DNA of 64,000 nt from Roseiarcus sp963748545 (GCA_963748545.1 CAVVJO010000016.1:105501-169500); one strand, 5' to 3'. Shown: positions 28,772 to 38,330, numbered from the stretch's first letter. Notes: generated from the letters alone by a model not told the origin. A program made the numbers and translations.

Positions 28772-29587
28772 TCAATTCGACCGCATCGGGGGAAGTTTGA
28801 TTTTCGATCCGAGCGCCTGGATGTTGGATGACACGACCGTCCGGCCCCGCGGAACGTCGTGATCCACGAACGAGCCGTTGGCAACGTCGCCCGACTCCAG
28901 CAACCTGTGATCCGGCCCCTTCGGGTACGCAACGACCGAGATCGTGGGCTGTCGCACATCCGCCACCCGACACGTGGTTTGAAGGAGATCAGGTCTGGGA
29001 GGCAGTCCAGGCGTTAGGGTTGTTGCGTGGTCTTCCACCACCGTAAACTGGTATCGGCAGTTTAGAGATACAGTCCATTGCTTGAGGTAAGTCATTACAA
29101 AAGTCATTGAGGCTGGGTTTGAAATATTTCTGACGGCAACATAAAGCTGGAATTGGAGGTCCATGATAAATTCTTCGAGAGGATTCCCCCGATCGTCGTT
29201 TAGCCAGTACGGGAATCTGCTTTCCGGCTCATCACTCATAGTAACATGGACTTGCTCAGGGTCAGTTGATATTTGAACAATAGTTGCCGGATTGATGGTT
29301 CCGTAAAATGGGCGATACTGCAAACTCTTGTTGCCGTCACGGATTGGAAAACTCTTGCCGTCTTTCAAAACCTCATTTCTCGTAGTTCTACGATACACTG
29401 CCTGCATCATATTCTTTTCGAGAATTTGAACAAATCCAACAAGATACTTATTGCCTACCTCTCCCGTGAACTTAACATCCGCCTGCGCGTCGAACTCTGC
29501 GCTCTGAACGCCAACTTTATCCATCCTGAAATTTGGAGTGCTGGGGGTAATGGTCAGCCTTGGTATGCCGGAAAGTGTTATTGCCAT
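28772..29587 (-). CDS. unknown orphan protein in an AT-rich islet
   Basis: A 271-residue protein that I do not recognise. It begins MAITLSGIPRLTITPSTPNF after a GGGAG ribosome-binding site six bases upstream. No signal peptide, membrane segment or catalytic motif is evident. The sequence is rich in beta-strand-like segments (QFQLYVAVRNIS, NCRYQFTVVEDHA) with several prolines, suggesting a beta-sandwich. The 5' two thirds have clearly lower GC (hand counts of two 60-base lines give about 42 and 48 percent) than the flanks. It sits alone between the methyltransferase gene and comF, which are usually adjacent, so it is probably horizontally acquired cargo. Confidence 0.7.
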   Translation of the reverse strand: MAITLSGIPRLTITPSTPNFRMDKVGVQSAEFDAQADVKFTGEVGNKYLVGFVQILEKNMMQAVYRRTTRNEVLKDGKSFPIRDGNKSLQYRPFYGTINPATIVQISTDPEQVHVTMSDEPESRFPYWLNDDRGNPLEEFIMDLQFQLYVAVRNISNPASMTFVMTYLKQWTVSLNCRYQFTVVEDHATTLTPGLPPRPDLLQTTCRVADVRQPTISVVAYPKGPDHRLLESGDVANGSFVDHDVPRGRTVVSSNIQALGSKIKLPPMRSN

Positions 29588-29759
29588 AGAGAGCTCCCAT
29601 TTACTGGAAACTCACCAATTGTGCGCTATTCATCGATATATTCCAAGCTAAAACACGGGACCGAGACGACACGGATCGGCCGGCGCGCTAGCGCTAAAGC
29701 GCGTCGATGCGCCAATCCGTCGTCTCGCGCAAAGCGCCGGTTCGCGCTAACCTCGCTCC

Positions 29760-30554
29760 ATGCCTGCGGATTTCGTGCTTCCCGCTGACGAAGCCGCCGC
29801 TCCCGGATGGAGGCGGCAGGCGCTCGATTGCGCGCGGATGCTGGCGAAGGGAGCGCTCGACACGCTCTATCCGCCGACGTGTCTCGCCTGCCGCGCCGCG
29901 ACCGACGCGCATGGCGCGCTCTGCCCGCGCTGCTGGAGCGCGATGCGGTTCATCGAGCGGCCCTATTGCGAGCGCCTGGGCACGCCGTTCGAGCAGGATC
30001 TGGGCGAGGGGCTGATCTCGCCGCAGGCTATGGCCGACCCGCCCGTGTTCGCGCGGGCGCGGGCCGTCGCCCGGTTCGAGGACGGCCCGGCGCGCAAGCT
30101 CGTCCACCGGCTGAAATATTCCGACCGAGCCGAAATGGCCCGGCCGATCGGACGCTGGATGGCGCGCGCGGGCGCGGGTCTGCTCGCGGACGCCGATTGC
30201 ATCATTCCGGTGCCGCTCCACCCGCTCAGACTTTGGCGCCGGCGCTTCAACCAGGCCGCCCTGCTGGCCCGGGAAGTGGCGCGCGCGACCGGAAAGCCCT
30301 GCGACGTCGACGCGCTTCTGAGGGTCAAGCCCACCCCGAGCCAGGTCGGCCTGTCGCGGGCGCAACGGGCCCAGAACGTGCAGGGAGCGTTCAAGGTCGC
30401 GGGCGGCGCTGCGGTGAAAGGCCTGAACGTCGTCCTCGTCGACGATGTCCTGACGTCGGGCGCGACCGCCAACGCGGCGTCGCGCGCGCTCATAAGGGCC
30501 GGGGCGAAGCGCGTCGATGTCCTGGTGTTCGCGCGGGTTGTTACCGGAGGGTGA
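29760..30554 (+). CDS. comF: ComF family protein
   Basis: A 264-residue ComF/GntX-type phosphoribosyltransferase-fold protein. An N-terminal zinc-finger-like CxxC...CxxC (CLACRAATDAHGALCPRC) precedes the PRTase domain, whose PRPP-binding loop is VVLVDDVLTSGATANAA. The middle holds LHPLRLWRRRFNQAALLAREVA. Family members are linked to DNA uptake in naturally competent bacteria, but in most proteobacteria the role is undefined. It is followed by grxC and a DUF1178 gene in the same direction, a common alphaproteobacterial cluster. Confidence 0.92.
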   Translation: MPADFVLPADEAAAPGWRRQALDCARMLAKGALDTLYPPTCLACRAATDAHGALCPRCWSAMRFIERPYCERLGTPFEQDLGEGLISPQAMADPPVFARARAVARFEDGPARKLVHRLKYSDRAEMARPIGRWMARAGAGLLADADCIIPVPLHPLRLWRRRFNQAALLAREVARATGKPCDVDALLRVKPTPSQVGLSRAQRAQNVQGAFKVAGGAAVKGLNVVLVDDVLTSGATANAASRALIRAGAKRVDVLVFARVVTGG

Positions 30555-30608
30555 CCGCCCATATAGTGACGGTTCGGGCGGGGTGCGCCGACAGAGAGTG
30601 GATTCGAA

Positions 30609-30866
30609 GTGAAGCCGGTCGTTATCTACACTAAAGCGACTTGTCCTTATTGTCACGCCGCCAAGGCGCTGCTCAAGCGCAAGGGCGCGACGTTTGAGGA
30701 AATCGGCGTCGACGGCGACCGCGCCGCGCAGGCCGCCATGGCCGACAAGGCGAACGGCGGGTGGACTGTGCCGCAGATCTTCATTGGCGACCGCCACGTC
30801 GGCGGCTGCGACGATCTTTACGAACTCGATGCCGCGGGCGAACTGGATCCGCTGCTGGCGGGATGA
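30609..30866 (+). CDS. grxC: glutaredoxin 3
   Basis: An 85-residue dithiol glutaredoxin. The active site is CPYC in YTKATCPYCHAAKALL. The glutathione-binding elements are TVPQIFIGDRHVGGCDDL, with the cis-proline and the GGCDD motif. It starts with GTG at 30609. It reduces protein disulfides and mixed glutathione disulfides in the cytosol. It lies between comF and the DUF1178 gene, which starts three bases after its stop. Confidence 0.95.
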   Translation: MKPVVIYTKATCPYCHAAKALLKRKGATFEEIGVDGDRAAQAAMADKANGGWTVPQIFIGDRHVGGCDDLYELDAAGELDPLLAG

Positions 30867-30869
30867 GTC

Positions 30870-31305
30870 ATGATCAAATACGCGCTCGGCTGCGCCGAGG
30901 GGCATGAGTTCGAGAGCTGGTTTCCCGACAGCACGGCGTACGAAAAACAGCGCAAGCGCGGGCTGGTCGCCTGCCCCGCATGCGGCTCGACGACGGTGGA
31001 CAAGGCGATCATGGCGCCGGCCGTGGTGGGCGGCGATCGCACGCGCGACCGCCGCGCCCGGCGGGACGCTCCTCGACGCCAAGCGCCGCGAGGCCCGCAG
31101 CCTGGTCGCCCGCCTGAGGCAGGAGATCGAAGCGAACACCGACGATGTCGGCGCGAAGTTTCCCGAAGTCGCGCGCGCCATGCACGCCGGCGACGAGCCG
31201 GAGCGGGCGATCCGCGGCCAGGCGAGCCCCCACGACGCCCGGGCGCTCATCGAGGAAGGCGTCGCCGTCATGCCGATTCCGGCGCTCGCGGACGAATTGA
31301 ACTGA
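30870..31305 (+). CDS. DUF1178 family protein (frameshifted)
   Basis: An approximately 145-residue protein. The N-terminus MIKYALGCAEGHEFESWFPD and the zinc-ribbon-like GLVACPACGSTTVDKAIMAP identify DUF1178. The downstream part, in the next frame, reads LLDAKRREARSLVARLRQEI and ends IPALADELN. The total length is a multiple of three plus one. The extra base is most likely in the GGG run near 31028-31032 (removing it gives PAVVAAIARATAAPGG). Function is unknown; the family is common beside grxC and comF. Confidence 0.82.
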
Positions 31306-31436
31306 GCGTACCGGCGCAGGGCGCCTCTTCGGCGCATGGGTGGACCGCTTCGATTGGGTCGCCGCCTCGGAAGCCGCCGCCGCGCTGGACACGCCCGCGG
31401 CGCCGGGCCGGTGAGGCCGGGTGTCTTGAGCGCTCT

Positions 31437-32249
31437 CTACTTCCCGCCGACGCTGAATTCCTGCGCCTCGACCACGGTGGTGCCAATCATCGTGCGGACG
31501 GAGACGCGGAACGGCATCCACACCCTGTCGGACTCGATGGGCGCAAGCCAGACCTCGATGTCCTTGTTCTCCGCCATGAACTTGGTCGCCGGCCGATTCG
31601 CGCTGTGGCCGGAGATCGGGACGTAACGGGCGGCGCACACCGCCACGGGCCCGTCGTAGCCCTTAGCCTTGGCGCTGCGCTCCCCGACGTAGGTGAGGTC
31701 GATGTCGAACCGGGTGTAACCGTCGAAAATCGGGATCTTGCGGTCGCAGGCCTCGGTTGGGTCCATGGCGCCTGAACGGGGCGCCGGAACCACCGCCGCG
31801 CCCACGGGATCGACGATGTTCTGCTCGTCGTGCGGCCCGAGCGGAATCCGGTCGGGCTTCTCGTCGAACGGCGGGGCGATGTCGACGCCGGTGACCGCAT
31901 TGCCGGCGAGCGCCATGCGAATCGTCCGAGTCATCTGCGAGCTGGCGGCGATGGTGGCGAAGGTCGCCGGCGAGACATGGCCTTCGACGATCGCGCCGTC
32001 TCCGGCCGACGCGCCGCGGGCGTTGGCGAATAGCCGCGCCAGTCCGGTCAGCTTCGCGTCGGCGCGGATCGCGTAACTCGACGGCGAGAGATTCGCATAG
32101 AGATTGGCCGACCCGATCGGCAGCCCGACGAGGGAGACGCGGTAGGCGACGTGAAGATTGTCGGCCTCGGCCGACGGCGCGGCGAAGCCGATCGTCGCCG
32201 CCGTCGCCGCAATCAGGCCGAGGCGCGCTCCTGTCGATCGCGGCGTCAT
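31437..32249 (-). CDS. DUF3108 domain-containing periplasmic protein
   Basis: A 270-residue exported protein. A signal peptide (RLGLIAATAATIGFAAPSAEA) precedes the DUF3108 domain, which includes VAYRVSLVGLPIGSANLYANL and KDIEVWLAPIESDRVWMPFRVSVRT near the end. The family is structurally predicted to be a beta-barrel-like periplasmic or outer-membrane-associated protein of unknown function. It stands alone on the minus strand, convergent with the DUF1178 gene. Confidence 0.82.
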   Translation of the reverse strand: MTPRSTGARLGLIAATAATIGFAAPSAEADNLHVAYRVSLVGLPIGSANLYANLSPSSYAIRADAKLTGLARLFANARGASAGDGAIVEGHVSPATFATIAASSQMTRTIRMALAGNAVTGVDIAPPFDEKPDRIPLGPHDEQNIVDPVGAAVVPAPRSGAMDPTEACDRKIPIFDGYTRFDIDLTYVGERSAKAKGYDGPVAVCAARYVPISGHSANRPATKFMAENKDIEVWLAPIESDRVWMPFRVSVRTMIGTTVVEAQEFSVGGK

Positions 32250-32417
32250 TGTCTTAAAACTCCAGTTCCGAATTGCCCGTGAATGGGAATGGGCAATAGG
32301 GACAAAATCCGGCGCGATTGCGCCGACTCAGGCGAAACTCAACGCGCAGGAAAAAAGTCATGGCCCGCGCCTGTCAAGACCTTGCGGCGAGGTCGGGGCC
32401 GGACTTAACATCCTTCC

Positions 32418-32924
32418 ATGGTCGAGACGGTCATTTCCATCCGCCAGGCCCGGTTGGGCGACGAAGGCGATATTGCCGAAGTCCACGACGAGGCGTGGCG
32501 CGAGGCTTATCGCGGCGTCATTCCCGGCCGTGAGCTGGAGCGTATGATCGCGCGGCGCGGCCCCTCCTGGTGGCGCATGGCGATCGCGCGCCGCACGCCT
32601 CTGCTGGTGCTCGAGCACGGCAATTCGGTGGTCGGCTATGTCAGCTACGGCCGCAACCGCGTGCCGGCGCTCGGCTTTGGCGGCGAGATCTTCGAGCTTT
32701 ACCTGTCGCCGGAGTGCCAGGGCTGCGGGTTCGGCCGCCGCATGTTCGAAGCCGCGCGCAAAGACCTCGAAGGCCACGGTTACGGGACGTTCGTCGTGTG
32801 GGCCCTGGCCGATAACGATCGGGCGGTCGGCTTCTATCGGCAGCTCGGCGGCCGGGTGGTGCGGCGGGCTCATGAGACTTTCGGCGGGCAGGAGAGGGAA
32901 CGGGTCGCTTTCGGCTTTGGTTGA
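32418..32924 (+). CDS. GNAT family N-acetyltransferase
   Basis: A 168-residue GNAT acetyltransferase. It begins ISIRQARLGDEGDIAEVHDEAWREAYRGVIP, typical of the RimI/PhnO-like small acetyltransferases. The acetyl-CoA loop is in LSPECQGCGFGRRMFEAA, a slight variant of the Q/RxxGxG/A motif. The C-terminal NDRAVGFYRQLGGRVV is also characteristic. The substrate cannot be predicted. It is upstream of ppa on the same strand. Confidence 0.88.
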   Translation: MVETVISIRQARLGDEGDIAEVHDEAWREAYRGVIPGRELERMIARRGPSWWRMAIARRTPLLVLEHGNSVVGYVSYGRNRVPALGFGGEIFELYLSPECQGCGFGRRMFEAARKDLEGHGYGTFVVWALADNDRAVGFYRQLGGRVVRRAHETFGGQERERVAFGFG

Positions 32925-33009
32925 GCGGGTTTCGCGCCTATAAGGCGCCTCGCGCCGCCGCGCGCTTGGCGGTTCTGAGACGGCGCGAACCATCCTGGGA
33001 GCATCGGCC

Positions 33010-33546
33010 TTGAATCTGAACGCTGTATCCATCGGCAAGAACGCGCCTCATGACGTGAACGTCGTGATCGAAGTGCCGATCGGCGGCGAGCCGATCAAGT
33101 ACGAGATGGACAAGGCGAGCGGCGCATTGGTCGTCGACCGTTTCCTCTACACTTCCATGCGCTATCCGGGCAATTACGGATTCATTCCGCACACCCTGTC
33201 GGGAGACGGCGATCCGTGCGACGTGATCGTCGCCAACACGCGCGCGATCGTTCCCGGCGCCGTCATCAGCTGCAAGGTTGTCGGCGTCCTGATCATGGAA
33301 GACGAGGGCGGCGGCGACGAGAAGATTGTAGCGGTCCCTTCGGAGAAGCTCACCAAGCGCTACGCCGGCGTGCACAACTATTCCGATTTGCCTGAAATCA
33401 CGGTCCATCAGATCGAGCACTTCTTCGCCCACTACAAGGATCTGGAGCCCAACAAGTGGGTGAAGATCATTCGCTGGGGCGACGCGGAAGAGGCGCGCAA
33501 GCTCGTGCTTGAGGGCATGGAGCGGGCGAAGGAAGCCAAAGACTGA
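33010..33546 (+). CDS. ppa: inorganic pyrophosphatase
   Basis: Family I soluble pyrophosphatase of 178 residues. Metal- and substrate-binding signatures include RFLYTSMRYPGNYGFIPHT and DGDPCDVIVANT. The C-terminal NKWVKIIRWGDAEEARKLV is also typical. It starts at a TTG at 33010 preceded by GGGAG. It hydrolyses the pyrophosphate made by biosynthetic reactions such as the Acs reaction. The lyxose isomerase-like gene follows after 37 bases. Confidence 0.96.
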   Translation: MNLNAVSIGKNAPHDVNVVIEVPIGGEPIKYEMDKASGALVVDRFLYTSMRYPGNYGFIPHTLSGDGDPCDVIVANTRAIVPGAVISCKVVGVLIMEDEGGGDEKIVAVPSEKLTKRYAGVHNYSDLPEITVHQIEHFFAHYKDLEPNKWVKIIRWGDAEEARKLVLEGMERAKEAKD

Positions 33547-33583
33547 GCGCGCCGCTGAAGCGCGCCGCGCAGAGAGGAAACCC

Positions 33584-34261
33584 ATGAGGCGGTCGTTCAT
33601 CGATGCCCGCATCGATGAGATGCAGGCGCTGTGCGACCGGCATGGGGTCAAGCTTCCCGCCTTCTCGCGCTGGGGCGATGCGGAGTTCCGATCGAACCCA
33701 GATGCGGCCGAGCTCATCGCCGCTCGCGGCCTCGGGTGGAACGTGGTCGAGTTCCATCCCGGCGCTTTTGCGACCAAGGGCCTCACCCTGTTCACGCTAA
33801 GGATGGGCGACTGGCGCGATCTCGAGACGAAGCGCGGCCGACTTTATGCGGAGAAGGCGATCATGAGCCTCGATGGCCAGCGCGCGCCGCACCACTATCA
33901 CGTGGTCAAGACCGAGGACCTCGTGAACCGCGGCGGCGCGCGGTTCGTGGTCGAGCTCTTTCAGGTCGACGCGGCCGGCGAGCCGACGAAGAACCGCTTT
34001 CGCGTGACCAAGGACGTCGCCGTGCTCGAGCTTGGCCCGGGCGACCAGGTCCGGCTCGAGCCGGGCGAGAGCCTTACGCTCGAACCCCATATCGCGCACG
34101 CCTTCTGGGCCGAAGGGGGCGTGGCGCTCGCGGGCGAGGTGTCGCTCGCCAACGATGACCTCAGCGACAACTATTTCGTCCCCCCGCTTGCGCCGCCTGA
34201 GCCGATTGCGGAGGACGCGCCGGCGCGGCATGTGACGGTGAGGGACTACCGGCGTCTTTGA
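33584..34261 (+). CDS. D-lyxose/D-mannose isomerase-like cupin
   Basis: A 225-residue cupin-type sugar isomerase of the YdaE / D-lyxose ketol-isomerase family. Metal ligands are expected in RAPHHYHVVKTEDLVNRGG (two or three His plus Glu) and the later LEPHIAHAFWAEGG. It starts at an ATG preceded by AGAGAGG. It would interconvert D-lyxose/D-xylulose or D-mannose/D-fructose. It is not inside either sugar ABC operon, so a link to those transporters is only speculative. Confidence 0.85.
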   Translation: MRRSFIDARIDEMQALCDRHGVKLPAFSRWGDAEFRSNPDAAELIAARGLGWNVVEFHPGAFATKGLTLFTLRMGDWRDLETKRGRLYAEKAIMSLDGQRAPHHYHVVKTEDLVNRGGARFVVELFQVDAAGEPTKNRFRVTKDVAVLELGPGDQVRLEPGESLTLEPHIAHAFWAEGGVALAGEVSLANDDLSDNYFVPPLAPPEPIAEDAPARHVTVRDYRRL

Positions 34262-34330
34262 GCGCGCATGCGAGGCGGCCGTCTAACCTTATGGCGCCGC
34301 ATTTCTCATAGGATTCTGTGTGTTTTCCCG

Positions 34331-34766
34331 CTAGGCCGCCGGAACCAGCCCGTAACGGGACATGATGGCGGCGACCCGGTTGGGATCGGGCTTGCCCGGG
34401 CCGTTCACCGCCTCGCCGATTTCCTCGAAATAGCGCCGGCCGATCGACCCGGGATGGAGAACGACGAGCGCGCGCGCCGCGCCTTCGTGCAGGTTTGTAT
34501 GGTGGTGGACGCTGCCGCGGGGGATGCGAATGACGTCGCCCTTGCGAATTCTCGTGGGTCTCGCCGTCGCGCGTGACGGTCAGCACCCCCTCGAGGCCAA
34601 AGACCACCTCGTCGACGCCCTCGTGGTAATGAGGAACCGGAACGCGCGCGTTGGTCGGGACGATGAACTCGAACATGACGAGGTCGCCCGGGCTGTCGTG
34701 CTCGTCGACCAGGAAGCGCAGCTCGAGTGCGCCGATCCTCACGGTCTTCTCTGCAATCGCCTCCAT
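34331..34766 (-). CDS. cupin domain protein (frameshifted)
   Basis: A small single-cupin protein of about 145 residues. It begins MEAIAEKTVRIGALELRFLV. The first cupin motif reads VPHYHEGVDEVVFGLEGVLT, with the usual His-His-Glu ligands. After GAATTC (34546-34551) the frame shifts; removing one base gives EIRKGDVIRIPRGSVHHHTN, which supplies the second cupin motif, and the protein ends AAIMSRYGLVPAA. The total length is a multiple of three plus one. Function is unknown. It converges on the lyxose isomerase-like gene. Confidence 0.78.
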
Positions 34767-34824
34767 TCAAAGCTCCTTGAAGAACAACCCACGAAACAGG
34801 AGAGACAGTCGGGCTCGAAAGGCG

Positions 34825-35812
34825 TCAGCCGGCGTTCGCCAGCCGGACCATCGCCTCCAAGAAGATCGCCCGGAAGCGCTCGGCGTCCACGGAGACGGCG
34901 ACCTCCGTGTTGGCGAGGCGGCCCCAGCGGTTGTCCCAATCGACCACGGTCGCGCCCGTCGTCAGCCGCCCGGCGGTCTCGACGTCGACGGCGGCTCGGC
35001 GGGTTTCGACAAGCGTCGGATCGAGCGCGACGGCGAGCGCCAGCGGGTCGTGCATGATCAGGAAGCGTCTCCCGGTCTGGCGCTCCATCCGCTCGAAATA
35101 GAAGCGCGACGAATCCTCGAGGAAACGCATGAGCGCCATCGCGCGCGGCGTATGCCCGGCGCGGGCGGCGAGCGCTCCGAGGTCGTCGGCGTCGATCGTC
35201 GTCTTGCGCGTCACGTCGAGCCCGATCGCGATCACCGGCGCGCCGCCCGGGCCGCCGAAGGCTCGGAAGACGACGCGCGCCGCCTCAGGGTCATGCCAGA
35301 TGTTGAACTCGGCGCTCGGCGTCACGTTGCCGGGACCCAGAGTAGGCTCCCCCCATGATGACGAAACGCTTCACGAGGCGGGGCAGTTCGGGCTCGCGCA
35401 TCACGGCCAGCGCGATGTTGGTCAGCGGGCCGGTGGCGACGAGGATGAGCCGCCCGGCGTGCCGCCGGGCCGCAGCGACGAGCGCATCGACCCCATGCGG
35501 GAGATCGGCGCGTTCGGCGCCGTCGGGGAGGCTGGCGTAGCCGAGCCCCGTCGCGCCATGGACGTCGCTGGCGTCGCTCGGCTCGGGCGCGAGCGGCGTC
35601 GCCGCGCCGGGGTGGACGGGCGCGTCGGCGCGGCCAGCAAGCGCCAGCACGGCTCGGGTGTTGCGTGTGGCGTTCAGGAGGCTCACGTTGCCGACGACGG
35701 TCGAGACGCCGACAAGGGGCGTTTGCGTTTCAGCGCAGGCGTAGAGAAGCGCGAAGGCGTCGTCGATTCCGGTGTCGACATCGACGAACAGGCAATCCGG
35801 CTCATTGGTCAT
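34825..35812 (-). CDS. inosine-uridine preferring nucleoside hydrolase (frameshifted)
   Basis: Ribonucleoside hydrolase of about 329 residues. The N-terminal Ca-binding signature DVDTGIDDAFALLYA and the later ILVATGPLTNIALAV are present. The frame changes after RFVIMGGAYSG. In the next frame the protein continues NVTPSAEFNIWHDPEAA, the expected active-site region, and ends MVRLANAG. The length is a multiple of three plus one. The extra base is probably in GGG at about 35333-35337, because PGNVTP follows directly if one G is removed. It releases the base from ribonucleosides for salvage or catabolism. Specificity is not predictable. Confidence 0.86.
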
Positions 35813-35967
35813 GGAGGTCCTCGATATCGGTCAGCCTGTTACCGGTCAGATTGCGCTCGAGTGTGCCTGAACGCGCTGGCGCCGGTCAAAAAGGGGCGCT
35901 TCGTCAAAATGGATAGATGCGGCGCGCGGCAAACTTCGACACACTGGCGCCTGAGACAGGAGAGCCC

Positions 35968-36783
35968 ATGATCTCCGACTGGGACGACGCCTACGACAAC
36001 GCCGGGCATATCGCCGACGCCGAGGTTTTTCCAAGCCTCTGGGCGGCGCGCGCGGGAGGCTATGAGGCCGAACGGCTCGCCGCCGGACGCGCCGAGATGG
36101 ATTGCGCCTACGGCGAGGGCCCTCGCGAGCGGCTCGACCTCTTCTTCCCCGACATCGCCATAAAGGGCCTCGTCGTCTTTGTTCACGGCGGGTACTGGAT
36201 GCGGTTCGACAAGTCGTTCTGGTCTCATCTTGCGGAAGGGCCGGTTCGTCGGGGCTGGGCGTTCGCCGTGCCGAGCTACCCGCTCGCCCCGGAAGTCCGC
36301 ATTCGCGACATCACAAGCAAGATCGCCGCGGCGATTGCCTGCGCGGCGGCCCGAGTTGAGGGACCGATCGCCCTGGCCGGCCATTCCGCGGGCGGCCACC
36401 TCGTCGCACGGATGGCGTGTCAAGACGGGCCGCTTGCCGCGGCCGAGCGCGCGCGGCTCGTTCGCGTCGCCCCGATCAGCGGCCTGTTCGACCTGCGTCC
36501 CCTGATGCAGACGCGAATGAACCGGACGCTGCGGCTCGACGAGGCCGAGGCCATCGCCGAAAGTCCCGCCCTGGCGCGTCCGCTGCCGGAGCTGCATCTG
36601 ACCGCCTGGGTCGGCGCCGACGAGCGGCCGGAATTCATCCGGCAGAGCGAGCTGATCGCCAACATCTGGTCCGGGCTCGGCGCGGCCGCCAAATGCGTGC
36701 GCCTGACCGGGCGCCATCACTACGACGTCATTGGCGAACTCACGGACTTGGACTCGGCGCTAACGGCGTTCCTCGCGCCGTGA
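35968..36783 (+). CDS. alpha/beta hydrolase (arylformamidase-like)
   Basis: A 271-residue alpha/beta hydrolase resembling kynurenine formamidase and esterases of the same group. The oxyanion-hole motif is VVFVHGGYW. The nucleophile elbow is LAGHSAGGHLVARM, and the catalytic His is probably in TGRHHYDVI near the C-terminus. A GGAG ribosome-binding site precedes the ATG at 35968. No other kynurenine pathway gene is adjacent, so arylformamidase activity is only a possibility. Its 3' end overlaps the convergent MATE gene by 44 bases. Confidence 0.85.
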   Translation: MISDWDDAYDNAGHIADAEVFPSLWAARAGGYEAERLAAGRAEMDCAYGEGPRERLDLFFPDIAIKGLVVFVHGGYWMRFDKSFWSHLAEGPVRRGWAFAVPSYPLAPEVRIRDITSKIAAAIACAAARVEGPIALAGHSAGGHLVARMACQDGPLAAAERARLVRVAPISGLFDLRPLMQTRMNRTLRLDEAEAIAESPALARPLPELHLTAWVGADERPEFIRQSELIANIWSGLGAAAKCVRLTGRHHYDVIGELTDLDSALTAFLAP

Positions 36784-38185
36784 GCCGGAGCGGCGCGAGG
36801 AATCCGCCCCGCGCCTTGCCGATCCAGCGCACGCCCAGGAGCAGCGAAACCACCGCGAGACCGGTCGCCAGGCCAATCCACACGCCGACGCCGCCGAGCG
36901 GCGTGGCGAAGCCGAGAGCCACGCCCACCGGCGCGCCGATACCCCAGTAGCCGATGATCGCCAGGACAAGCGGCCAGCGGGAGTTGTGCAGGCCCCGCAG
37001 CATGTTGGCGAGCGTCGCCTGCCCAGCGTCGAAAACCTGAAAGATCGCCGCTATCCGCAGCATGGCGATGGCGATTGCAACAGCGGCGGCGTTCTCCGGC
37101 GCGTTGACCGCGAGGAACAGCGAAATCAGGCGCCGCGGCGCCGCGATCATGGTCGCCGCCGACGCCACGGCGAAGGCGAGCGTGAGGCCCAAGGCGGCCA
37201 GACCCGCCCGAGCGATGGCGTCCCGGTCGCGGGCGCCAAAGGCGCGGCCAATGCGGACGGCGACAGCCTGGCCCAAGCCTAAGGGGACCATAAAGGCCAA
37301 TCCCGCGAGTTGCAGCGCGATCGTATGCGCCTCGAGCGTCGCCGGGCCGATGAGTCCCATGGCCAGGGTCGCTGCGGCGAAAACGCCGACTTCGGCGGCG
37401 ATCGTGAGGCCGATCGGCACGCCAAGCCGCCAGAGCGCGACGAATTCGGCGCGATGAGGTCGCCAGGGCAAGGCGAACAGGTTCATGCGGCGCATGCGGG
37501 GATCGATCAGCGCGAACGCGACAAGCATCGCCAGCATCAGCGTTTGCGACAGTGTGGTCGCGAGGCCGGAGCCTACGATGCCGAACGCGGGCAGGCCGAA
37601 CTTGCCGAATATCAGGCCGTAATTGGCGAGCGCGTTGACGACAACCGCGACGAGTCCGGCGACCAGGGGCAACCGCGGCCGCTCGAGCGCGGCGAAGACC
37701 GAGCGGGCGGCGAAGAACATAAGGTTCGGGGCAAGACCCCACTGGAAAGCCGACATATAGCGACCGGCGTCCCGGGCAAGCTCAGGCGGCTCGCCGATCG
37801 CGGTCAGGATCGGCGTCGTCTGCGACAGAAAGATCCAGGTGGCGGCTGCGATGACGAGGGCCGACAGGAGCGCCTGATGCATGGCGCGCCTCACCCCGTC
37901 CATCGACTCCCCCGCGCCGATCTTCGTCGCTGCAATCGGCGACACCGCCGAGACGACTCCGATCCCGAACAGGAACGCCGGCTGATAGAGATTGAAGCCG
38001 AGCGCGCCTGCGGCGAGGGCGCCCGGAGAGAGGAGGCCGAGCATCACGTAGTCGGTCGTGGTCATCACGGTGACCGAGAGGTTGGCGAGAATCAGCGGCC
38101 AGGCGAGCGCCAGCATCGCGCCGGCCTCGCGCAACAGGCGCGCTTTCGCGGTAAGCGTCTCCTCCGGCCGACCCGCCGCCGACAT
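36740..38185 (-). CDS. MATE family efflux transporter
   Basis: An inner-membrane multidrug/toxin extrusion protein of 481 residues with about twelve hydrophobic segments. NorM-like features include LALAWPLILANLSVTVMTTTDYVMLG at the N-terminus and GLATTLSQTLML and PIGLTIAAEVGVFAAA in the middle. The start at 38185 has an AGGAG ribosome-binding site eight bases upstream. The last 44 bases overlap the convergent alpha/beta hydrolase gene. It probably exports organic cations in exchange for Na+ or H+. Confidence 0.92.
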   Translation of the reverse strand: MSAAGRPEETLTAKARLLREAGAMLALAWPLILANLSVTVMTTTDYVMLGLLSPGALAAGALGFNLYQPAFLFGIGVVSAVSPIAATKIGAGESMDGVRRAMHQALLSALVIAAATWIFLSQTTPILTAIGEPPELARDAGRYMSAFQWGLAPNLMFFAARSVFAALERPRLPLVAGLVAVVVNALANYGLIFGKFGLPAFGIVGSGLATTLSQTLMLAMLVAFALIDPRMRRMNLFALPWRPHRAEFVALWRLGVPIGLTIAAEVGVFAAATLAMGLIGPATLEAHTIALQLAGLAFMVPLGLGQAVAVRIGRAFGARDRDAIARAGLAALGLTLAFAVASAATMIAAPRRLISLFLAVNAPENAAAVAIAIAMLRIAAIFQVFDAGQATLANMLRGLHNSRWPLVLAIIGYWGIGAPVGVALGFATPLGGVGVWIGLATGLAVVSLLLGVRWIGKARGGFLAPLRLTARGTPLAPSPSP

Positions 38186-38330
38186 TTTTGAACTCCTGGC
38201 GCTGAGCAAAGCCGGCGGTGATAGCCGAACGGCGGCTTCGGAACAATGCGCAACGGGCGTCCTTTTCCTGCATTCGCGCTAAGATCGCCTTCCGGGGCGC
38301 AGGCGCGTCGCCGCTCGAAGGGACAAAGAC

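Noticed and set aside
35305..35310. GAACTC in the nucleoside hydrolase gene as an eighth GANTC-type error
   Set aside because: It encodes the conserved Glu-Phe of SAEFNIW in the correct frame, and removing a base would break the gene; the break in this gene is at a GGG run instead.
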